A DNA stretch of 64,000 nucleotides. Origin: Monodelphis domestica. Taxonomy: Eukaryota; Chordata; Mammalia; Didelphimorphia; Didelphidae. Shown piece by piece: positions 56,001-64,000 of this stretch. Each line of letters starts with the position of its first letter. The stretch's first letter is position 1. A program made the translations under genes and the position numbers. The notes under the pieces are model-generated. The model was not told the DNA's origin and ran no database searches. It saw nothing but the letters and a program-made list of their open reading frames with translations. The stretch is from positions 380,878,492 to 380,942,491 of the forward strand of contig NC_077228.1 in assembly GCF_027887165.1 (NCBI RefSeq), read 5' to 3'.

Positions 56001-57543
56001 GCTAGTCATGTACCAAGAGTAAAGTACTTTATTTGTATGATTCATTTGTTTAAATGCAATGTCCAGAAATCTACAAGATCCCTAGAATGATGCATATTGG
56101 AGTTTTAATGGAAAACAGGGACAAGAGTCTCATAGGATGATTAAGTGTAGATGAGCTGTGATCCGTAATGGTTGAGGATAGATTACAGACCTATCATATC
56201 AAAATTATGAATAGTTTGCAATAGCTGAACGCTTTGTAGCCAAGAAAAATAAAAATGGTACATATATAAACTGTCTCTCTAAAAGACTAAAAAAATGAAA
56301 ACCTGACCAATTCTAGGCCCCTAAAGAAAAAAGTATGATCTTAGTTTAATTTGTTGCCAGTGAAGACAAATCATATAGATATAGCTGGGGCAAAATTTTA
56401 AAGTGAAGCAAGGTCACCAACCTAATGACATCTGTGCAAATCTCAAAATATAGCTTCAGTTTTGAAAAATCCTTTCTTATGTGGTTATTAGGGTTTTCCC
56501 AATGATGTAGATTTTGTGCACAATTTATTAAACACATACTATATGCAGAACAACATACATTCAACAAACCTCCTGTCACAAGTCTTTGTTGAGCTAAGTT
56601 GGGAATTCAAGAGATGAAAGCAAATAAGAGGACTAGGAAGAAAATGAAAATCTAATGGATTTGGAAAAAGGTTGCACAACCAAGCCATTTGAGAACTGGG
56701 AGGAGATAAGGGTAATTAGTTGTTTGGCTTATGAGACAAGATGAATACTAGAAAAGATTCATTTTAGACTAGGGGTTCTCTTCAGCTTTTTGGTATCATG
56801 GGTCTCCTCTGGCAGTCTGATGAAGTCAAAGAATCTTTCTCAGAATGTTTTTAAATGTATAAAATAAAATACATAAGATTCCAAAGAAAACCAATTATAT
56901 TGAAATAATTATAACAAATATTTAAAAATTCATAGACCTCAAGAACCCTTGGGATAGCTTTACATTATTCCATAATCTTAATTCCTGGTTGAAACTGGAT
57001 TATAAAAAAAAAGAAAAAAAAAACACAACTTAGTGGAGTTTGCCAGAAACATGTATAATGGTGGGATAGACAGAGGGGCTTTAAAATGCTAGGAAAAGGA
57101 AACCAGCTGCTGGAGGGGATTTGTTACTGTGTAGCTACTTCCTCTTTCCTCCACCAAGGCTAAACAACCTTAATGGAGTCTGGACCTGACCAAAAGCAAG
57201 TCAACCCCTTCTAACTTTCTTCTTTGACTTTCAAATCCTCCCTCCTATTACAAAGAGAGTCAGTCTTCTGTATACTAAATGGCTAATTTATTTCTGGGGA
57301 AAGAAAGGCATGGAGAGAGAGGGGGAGAGGGAAAAGATGGGAGGTCCCTTAATGTCTTTTCCCTATTAACTGTTGAAGGCTTTTATCACAAAGTCTCTTC
57401 AGAGAAATGGCTTGAGTTTCCCCTAAGAGAAAGTGAATTTAAATCAGCAGAGGTCTTCAATCGGCAAGAACGTCTGCTCAATCAGGTAGAAAGGGTATTG
57501 GAAGCAACTCTCTTCCTTAGCTCTTGTCAGAGTGTCTGGTGAG
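53056..57543. other. Intergenic, repeat-poor AT-rich DNA
   Basis: No exon or complete repeat recognised on either strand. 54975-55045 is a worn sense SINE head ('ggaatcaggacacacctagg', 'ttcaaatctcagttccaaca'). Short homopolymer A/T runs are common. Open frames up to about 100 codons occur but have no family features. Confidence 0.45.
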
Positions 57544-57570
57544 AGAGTGAGTGAGTGAGTGAGTGAGTGA
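57544..57570. repeat. Short (GAGT)n tract
   Basis: About six GAGT units. Confidence 0.9.
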
Positions 57571-58295
57571 CCAGACTCAGCCCTGGCCAATAGTTTTTTC
57601 CTCCTTTGAATCTTCAAATAGAATTCTCAAATTCTCCCTTCCCCCACTGATTGAATGTTCCATCTGGCTCACCTGGATCCATCTTCATTAAATTTCAGGT
57701 TTTACTCTGCTTTTGGCCATTCTTCCTTGATTACACATGCAAACCTTTACATCATGGTTCTTAAAAACGATTAAATTTAACTTCCCATTCCATCCAACAG
57801 TATTTCTCATTTCCTTATACTTTTAGGTATCAGAGTATCATTGATAGGTCTCAGAAATTATTCTTCCAACTCAATGTTTTATTACCCAGTTTATTATTAC
57901 TTTCATAAACAATTTAAATCAACTCCTTGAACTATAGAATGGTGATATTAACTGAATTTTTGTAGCATTAGAAAAAGTTTTAATTACTAAAGACAGTGTT
58001 CTAGATTATCATAAACCACACCAAAACAATGACTAAATTTTAAACAACATTCCTTTCTGAATCTCAATATAGGTTAAAGAAACACATATTATAGAATTAA
58101 AATTTTAAAATCCCACTTATATTCTTGGTTCTAAACCTAAAACAAAAGCTATAGATTGGGGTTAGAGGTCTGTCCACTTCCAAATGTTTTGATTTGGAGA
58201 AGATAAAATTCAGGAGATAAAATATTTCTAATTTAAACTCAAACTGAAAATCCAAGAAACACAGCAAAAAAAATGAATCTTCTTCTCATGAAGAA
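57571..58295. other. Intergenic or distal HDAC2 3'UTR
   Basis: Repeat-free AT-rich sequence. On the minus strand AATAAA signals also occur near 57880-57895, so HDAC2 transcripts could extend this far. Confidence 0.35.
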
Positions 58296-58301
58296 TTTAT
58301 T
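58296..58301 (-). promoter_or_regulatory. Candidate HDAC2 polyadenylation signal
   Basis: TTTATT on + is AATAAA on the minus strand, about 850 bases after the HDAC2 stop. It is the first canonical signal I see downstream. Use of it is inferred; RNA data would decide. Confidence 0.35.
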
Positions 58302-59147
58302 AGGTGTGGGACTAGGAGTGGTCTATTTGTCTTTTTGGTATAAAAACTAGCTTCACATAGGATTATCTCAAACCATCTATTATTAAGCTGAGACATTTTA
58401 GAAAGTTATCTGAAGGTCAGATAAGAGAGGTTAAGTGATTAGGCTCTGAAAGCTTGGCAAATAATCTAGAGCAGGTTTTGGTACTAGGTTTTTGGCATCT
58501 GAATACCAAAAGTTTAAAAAAGGTTCTATTTCATTTGAATAACAATTTCTAGGGGGCTCATTAAAATCCTTATTTCAGTTACTTCTATATCTTAACATGG
58601 ACAATTCAGTTTGAGGTATATGAGCTCAATAAGACATCCCAAAAGGAGGAGTTCCTAAATTTTAAAATCATCTGCAATCTCTCTATTACTAAATGAACCC
58701 TAATATAGTAATTCTATATAATTCTTGGTATTCTACCCTGTCAATCAAAAGGTGACAACAAATTGCAATAAAAAAACAAAAGACAACCCAAGTACAATTT
58801 GTTTTTTAATAAAGATAATTACAAAAGATGGAAAATCAGCTCAGAAAGGCAAATTACTTCTTTAATAGATCAGTTTTTAGACATAACATAATAACTCACA
58901 TCAATTTTAAATACTATCACATAAAGCATGGTGGAGAAAGAAATTTTGCATCATAATTAGAAAAACTCACAATACACCTTGCCAACAACCAAAAAAAAAA
59001 AAAAGCTGTTTTGAAAATAAATACATTCCATGCCAAGTAGTACAAAATGAAGTCAGCAGTCTCTTTTGAAAAGAAACCTGTATTTTTTTTCTCCCAATAT
59101 TTTACCAATTTAGTATTTTTCCTGAAATTGTTGTGAGGCTCTCTAAT
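58302..59147 (-). other. HDAC2: Probable HDAC2 3' untranslated region
   Basis: AT-rich, repeat-free, directly after the HDAC2 stop codon. The 3' limit is not defined by sequence alone. Confidence 0.6.
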
Positions 59148-59178
59148 TCAAGGATTGCTGAGCTGTTCCGATTTGGCT
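59148..59178 (-). CDS. HDAC2: HDAC2 last coding exon (residues 479-488)
   Basis: Minus strand: acceptor 'tttttaaacag' then the end of the Gly479 codon, AKSEQLSNP and TGA (59150-59148). This C terminus matches human HDAC2 as I remember it, except Ala480 in place of Thr. The exon would correspond to human exon 14. It carries the stop and the 3'UTR. This short exon would be missed by ORF length searches. Confidence 0.93.
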
Positions 59179-59553
59179 CTGTTTAAAAAGGCAAAATATA
59201 AAAGTGGCACAATTTTAGTTTAAATGCACTTTGACTGATGGACAATTTAAAATTAGCATTTGTATAACCATATACAACAAAACAGGTATTTTAGTGATAG
59301 AAAATGTCTTTGTGTTTGTTCACTTTGTTCTTTTCATTAAATTCTGAGAGTTGGGACTAGGTATGGTAATTTATTATGTAAAACCTAGCACAGATTATCA
59401 TGAGACGACATAGATGCTTTCTGAACAAACAAGCCTAGAAATTGCAGAGCTGTATTCATTATTTCTAGTGTGCACTAATCCTGGATTATTTTCATTTTAA
59501 TTTAAAATTTAACTACATTTAACTCATAAGAGATTCAATTAGTACTGGGTTAC
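59179..59553 (-). other. HDAC2: HDAC2 intron
   Basis: 375-bp intron with donor GTAACC and acceptor CAG. Reading straight through the donor gives an immediate in-frame TAA (codon after Gly479), so intron retention would end the protein nine residues early. Confidence 0.85.
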
Positions 59554-59611
59554 CCTTTGGTGTCTGTCTTTTCACCACTGTTGTCCTTAGACTTTTCTTC
59601 TTCTTTAACAT
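59554..59611 (-). CDS. HDAC2: HDAC2 penultimate coding exon (residues 460-479)
   Basis: 58-bp exon on the minus strand, acceptor 'tttatttttag', donor AAAGG/GTAACC. It encodes the end of Asp460, then VKEEEKSKDNSGEKTDTK and the start of Gly479: the lysine- and glutamate-rich disordered tail of HDAC2. Glu465 replaces the Asp of human HDAC2 as remembered. Phases (2 in, 2 out) agree with both neighbours. Confidence 0.95.
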
Positions 59612-60291
59612 CTAAAAATAAAAGATCAAAAGAAATGTACAATAAATACAAATAGCTTACACAGGAAAGCTTAGTCCTTAAATTAAAAAAAAAATCTATA
59701 TTTGCCCTCAACACTCTCATGGAATAAACACCAACTTTAAAAGTTCTTAGCAAATGAAACCTCTTAATTTTTACACCTCTGTCACCCATATTAAATGTTT
59801 TACTTAATTTCCATTCAAGTGATCAAAAAAACCCCCACCAAAGAGCTAAACAAAAATGTGGAAGAAACAGTGAGATGTTAAGTTTTGGGCTGCAATCAGG
59901 CTTTATTTCTAGGAAGTTACTTTATTTAGGAGGCATATGAATGTCTCTTAACCTCCCCTCCATGTGATAAAACAGGGCAGTACTTGGCATATAGCAGGCA
60001 CTTAATAAATGTTTATTGCATTGAATATATAATGAGCTCTGTTGATCTGTTTAAATTTCCCATTTTATTTTGGGTACAGAGACTATGAATTGTTAAAATG
60101 AGATGATTAGATATACTTTTTAAAAATATTATGATTTTTTTAAAGGCTAAGAGAAATGTAACTCAATTTTTGGGCAGTTATTTACTAAGTGCCATGCCCT
60201 ACTACTGTAATTGAGCTCACATTATTTCAGAGATGAATATATCTTCTTAATAAATCTATCATTTACCACATTTAGAAAACCAACAGCTAAC
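59612..60291 (-). other. HDAC2: HDAC2 intron
   Basis: 680-bp intron, donor GTTAGC (a less common but valid GT donor), acceptor TTTTTAG. No repeat copy recognised, apart from a short MIR-like piece near 59990-60030. Confidence 0.85.
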
Positions 60292-60447
60292 CTGCTTTTT
60301 TGTCTTCTGTTTCCTTCTTGTCTTCTTCTATCCTTGCTTTTTTTGCTCCTTTCTTATGATCAGCCACATTTCTACGCCCTCCTTCACCTTCATCCTCAGA
60401 ATCGGAAAATTCTTCATCACAAGCTATCCGCTTGTCTGATGCTCGAA
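60292..60447 (-). CDS. HDAC2: HDAC2 exon encoding the CK2-site region (residues 408-460)
   Basis: 156-bp minus-strand exon; acceptor 'tatgtttcag', donor GCAG/GTTAGC. It completes Ile408, then encodes [20 protein letters not shown] and the basic stretch [12 protein letters not shown], ending with Ala459 and the first base of Asp460. Ser422 and Ser424, the casein kinase 2 sites known in human HDAC2, are kept in SDSEDE. Ala459 replaces a Thr of the human protein as remembered. All phases fit and no indel is needed. Confidence 0.97.
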
Positions 60448-61194
60448 CTGAAACATAACATAAAGATTGTTGGTGTTCAGTTGCTTTTTAGTTGTGCCCA
60501 ATTCTTCATGATCCCATGAATAATACATAAAGGTACACATTACATTTTGGAAAATAGCAGTATAAAATTTGCATTCAGCACTAGAATGTGAGGTCCTGGG
60601 TTCAAATTTGACCACAAACTTTCTAGTTGTGTGACCCTGGGCAAGTCACTTAATTCCCATTGCCTAACCAATATCACTCTTCTGCCTACTATCTATCTCA
60701 GGTGATGTTACAGTGGTAGCGAGAATAGGCTTTTCTTTCCATCTTTCTACCTTTTCCTAGCCAAGTAAATACTAATAAACTTATGAAAAACAAGGACCAG
60801 AGTCCTAAATTTATTTCTAACAAAGCTAAAGCTAAAATGGGCATTTTAAAATTCCAGAATTAGGCCATGTTTTTCTCTCAATAAATACAAAAACCTACTT
60901 TTGCATTGGGGTAAAAAGCAGTTAAGGTAAAATAAAAACAAATTTGAAAAGCTGCAAATCTTAGAGATGTGTAAATAATTTCAAATGGCTTTTGAATCTT
61001 CAAGAAAGACAAAGTAACTCAGTTTAAAGTTTTCAATGAGAAGTCATTTTTTCTAAGAAAAATATGTTCAAATTAAATTTATATCAAAATTCTTGGTATT
61101 TAAACAACTCTCAAATAGGTTAGTATTGTTTGAATAACTAAGAAAACCTGTATACATAACACAATTTTCATAACATTTAATAGTATGATCTTAC
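60448..61194 (-). other. HDAC2: HDAC2 intron with SINE fragment
   Basis: 747-bp intron, donor GTAAGA, acceptor TTTCAG. It holds a partial sense type A SINE at 60575-60695. Confidence 0.85.
60575..60695 (+). repeat. Type A CORE-SINE, 5'-truncated, antisense to HDAC2
   Basis: 'gtgaggtcctgggttcaaat', 'gtgtgaccctgggcaagtca' and 'ccattgcctaacca' are clear; head and tail are missing. Confidence 0.8.
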
Positions 61195-61325
61195 TAGAAA
61201 TTCGTTTGTCTGGATCTTCCCCATCTTCATCCCCACTGTCTTCGTGAACAGCATCTTCAGGGATGGCTTGCATCTGTACACCAGGCGCATGAGGTAACAT
61301 GCGCAAGTTTTCAAACAAACGTTGT
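61195..61325 (-). CDS. HDAC2: HDAC2 exon (residues 364-408)
   Basis: 131-bp minus-strand exon; acceptor 'attgcaatatag', donor TCTA/GTAAGA. It completes Lys364, then encodes [20 protein letters not shown] and the acidic [18 protein letters not shown], ending with the first base of Ile408. It spans the end of the deacetylase domain and the start of the acidic tail. Ser394, a further known CK2 site of the human protein, is present in HEDSGDE. Confidence 0.97.
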
Positions 61326-63749
61326 CTATATTGCATTGGAAACAAGTTATTGAAATATTTCATTTTTTTCTTTGGTCTCTAATTTATTTTAAAAAGACTC
61401 TTGATCAGGCCTAGAAATGGGAGGTCATCTAGGTTCAAATCTGGCTTCAGACACTTCTTAGCTGTGTGACTCCGGGCAAGTTATTTAACCTCCATTGCCT
61501 AGCCATTACCACTCTTCTATCTTAGAACCAAAACACAGTATTGATTATAAGATGGAGGGTATGGGCTCAATAAATAAATACATGCATACATATGAGCCTC
61601 TTGAGTAGCAACATATACAATCTTTTAAAGCTTGGGTACTTCGAAATTTGGAAGTTATAATGGTTATATTTTTCTAGCAAAATAGAATATTTTTCTAGTG
61701 TTCAAGTTTCAATGGAAAGTTATCCAAAGTACACAGAAAAACTATATGCACAGGAGTAATACTGGATTATAACACAGGATGCTTTAACAAATACCTAATT
61801 TAAAATCTTCACATATTTCATGTTCTTTCCTTCTCTTTAAATTGAATGCACTTAGCTATAATCCAACTAACAAATCAATATGTAATTTCATTCTTGAAAT
61901 TATCATATTACTCCAAAGAAAGAAGAAACTGTGTCTGTGGGGAAAGTCCTATGTTTTAACATTCTATGATTTAAAAAAATAACAAGCCTGAATAAAATCT
62001 ATATTTCTTTTCAATTAAAAACCTTCAAGATGATGCTAAAAACAGAATTAGTCATATTTGCTATTTATACTATAGATCACATAAAAATAAACATTTATTT
62101 GTCTAAGCTTCCTTAAATATATACTGTAAAGAATTACATTTTTCACTACAAATCATTCACATCAAGAATTGGCTTTCTTAAACAAGTTAATATCTACATT
62201 AAAAAAAATTCTTTCATTGGTTCTAATTAGTGTCTTTATTGCATAGAATTTATTTACATCTAAAATGACAAAATTATAAAAGGAAAATAATATTATCAAC
62301 CAAAGACTTTTATGGCCAATTTAAAACAATATTAAAGGAGAATGGGAAAATCTGGGTGTTAGGCAAGTATATTCTCATAAAAAACAATCATCATTTATAT
62401 CTTAGTTTATGTTTCATTAAGAAACAATTCCCTAATACTTTCATCAGAGTTACAACAGTATAAGAGTAATGTCAAGTCATGAAACACTGAAATTATTTGA
62501 AAATAGATTAAGATAATGCTTTAAACCTATTAAGGTGGTAAAAATTTGACTGATTTTTTTAAAAATTTCAAATGGACTAATGTTTCAATGTACAATATTA
62601 GTTTACATAAGTTAGTCAATAAAGGCTACTTAAATATTGTTCATGATTGCTAGAATTCACACTGGGAACTTCTGTCTATGCATCAGAATCTCAAGACTTG
62701 GAACCTCAGACCTGTACTTGAACAGAAATCCTCTAAAACATAACCAAGAAGTGATCAGTTAGCCACTGAATATGGGGAGAAAGCACTGTCCTCTGCTAAG
62801 ATTTCATTCTGGATTGAACAGATGGTTCTATCTGAGTGCAAATCTGTCTCTTTGCAACTACTGCCTCCTGTTTCTAGTCTTACCATCTAGTAAGAGGCAG
62901 AACAAGTTGAAAGCCTTACAAGGTATTAGTCAAAATTTAGATATATCTGAAGAAAGTTACTAGTTTTTTTAGTTAAAATGTTTCCCTTGATTTCTGTTAA
63001 GTTTTGTGTCTTCTTTCATATCTAAATTCATCTATCTATATCTAAAAACATATATACACATGTATATGTGTCTTTCTATCTGTATATATGTATGTTATAT
63101 ACATACATACAATATATATATCTTCAGTTGCTCCAACTCTTTATATAGTATGGAGTACTTTGTTTTTGATGCATCAATGTTTTATTAAATTATAATGTTC
63201 AAAAAGCTTAAATCTGGACCCAATTCAACCAATAAGTTGGGGTTTAGAGTTGCCAAATCCAAACTAGACTAGGTGTATTGTAGATTTTATTAAAAATACA
63301 AGACTCAAGTTAATCTTGATATTAATAAAAAACCTTAACCATTAAGAAAGAGGGTATCATTTAGTAACAATAACATTGTCAAGTAAAGACTGAATGACCA
63401 CTTGTTAGGTATGCTGAAAAGGGGTTTCTTATTGTACTATGGGTTGAACTACATAGGTCTCCAAAGATTCTTCCAACTCTGATTCTGTGAAGAAAAATGT
63501 TTTGGAATGCCAATTTAATGATATTAAGTATAATGAAGAAGTAAAAAAGTGGAAAGGATATAAACATTATGATTCAATGTCTAACACTAAGTTTTATATA
63601 ACATGTTAAAAAGTTTAAGTTTTATATAAAATGTTAAAAAAAGGTCTAAAATATACAAAAGATACTTTGAAAACTATTTGAATTGTATGTGTCAAAATGT
63701 TTTATTTTACCAACATTTAATGAAATAAGCTATTTCAATCACTACTTAC
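61326..63749 (-). other. HDAC2: HDAC2 intron with SINE
   Basis: 2424-bp intron, donor GTAAGT. It holds a sense type A SINE (61400-61575), a TA/CA-rich tract (63040-63120) and, at 63440-63492, text like the 3' end of an old CR1-type LINE ('cttccaactctgattctgtg'). No further exon found. Confidence 0.85.
61400..61575 (+). repeat. Type A CORE-SINE, 5'-truncated, antisense to HDAC2
   Basis: 'aggcctagaaatgggaggtc', 'tagctgtgtgactccgggca' and 'ccattaccactcttctatct'; the tail ends in AATAAATAAATA. Confidence 0.87.
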
Positions 63750-63858
63750 TTGATCTTCTCCATATACTCTGGGGTATTCTGATTTGTCATATTTGATGGA
63801 CTTATGTGCAGTTTAAAGTCTGGTCCAAAATACTCAAAGTAATCATTGTATGGCAGTT
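63750..63858 (-). CDS. HDAC2: HDAC2 exon (residues 328-364)
   Basis: HDAC2 is a zinc-dependent class I lysine deacetylase of the Sin3, NuRD and CoREST complexes, acting in the nucleus. This 109-bp minus-strand exon (acceptor 'tgttttcaatag', donor ATCAA/GTAAGT) completes a split Glu codon and encodes [20 protein letters not shown] and [14 protein letters not shown] in the C-terminal part of the deacetylase fold. The paralogue HDAC1 is similar here, but the downstream tail identifies HDAC2. The catalytic exons lie beyond the right edge. Confidence 0.97.
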
Positions 63859-64000
63859 CTATTGAAAACAACAAAACAAGTTATAGATAAAAGGCTCATC
63901 TTTTATGTGAAAATATTAATCATCCATAAGACTTAAAAGTTTAAAAATAGGGGGCAGCTGGGTAGCTCAGTGGACTGAGAGTCAGGCCTAGAGATGGGAG
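63859..64000 (-). other. HDAC2: HDAC2 intron, runs off the window
   Basis: Intronic sequence upstream of the exon; contains the start of another SINE. Confidence 0.85.
63951..64000 (+). repeat. Type A CORE-SINE, head only, cut by the window edge
   Basis: 'gggggcagctgggtagctca' and 'aggcctagagatgggag'. Confidence 0.92.

Noticed and set aside
57544..57570. GAGT repeats as a telomere-like or regulatory array
   Set aside because: Only about six units; ordinary short microsatellite.

Overview
This window looks like nuclear DNA of a marsupial. Three things point there: vertebrate split exons of HDAC2; many copies of a tRNA-like CORE-SINE with the conserved tail 'cttaccactcttctgcc' that I recognise from opossum and dasyurid genomes; and L1 elements whose ORF2 and 3' ends match the marsupial L1 type. 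Family names (MAR1/WSINE1/SINE1-like, Mon1-like, MIR, CR1/L3) come from memory, not from a search. I cannot tell the species.

Layout. 1-1543 is the 3' part of an antisense L1. 3320-11702 is the internal region of a decayed class I (gammaretrovirus-like) endogenous retrovirus on the + strand: a small hydrophobic ORF, gag, protease, reverse transcriptase, RNase H and the start of integrase. A 3.1-kb antisense L1 splits its pol at 7387-10513. From about 11.7 to 39.9 kb there is no gene I can support; the DNA holds old MIR/L1/CR1 remnants, young SINEs with target-site duplications, and several long simple repeats: (TTC)n near 16.2-16.6 kb, (GAT)n, (TG)n, an AT-rich minisatellite near 24 kb and (GGAA)n near 33 kb. 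39.9-47.2 kb is a pile-up of LTR elements: an antisense LTR inside an old L1, a non-coding stretch with a 254-bp near-identical direct repeat, an LTR 5' end joined to an integrase reading frame with its DDE triad intact, a 3' LTR, and a second LTR family split by a small L1. 47.4-53.1 kb holds older sense L1s, a probable solo LTR and SINEs. 53.1-59.1 kb is AT-rich and repeat-poor; its right end is the 3'UTR of HDAC2.

The only host gene is HDAC2, on the minus strand at 59148-63858. Five coding exons give the last 160 residues, and the reconstructed length fits the 488-residue human protein without gaps. The rest of the gene lies beyond the right edge. The remainder is intergenic; in human the downstream neighbour of HDAC2 is MARCKS, but nothing of it is seen here. 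There is no bacterial-type operon, CRISPR array or other multi-gene system. The interest lies in the layered transposons and in the unexplained repeats near 42-44 kb.
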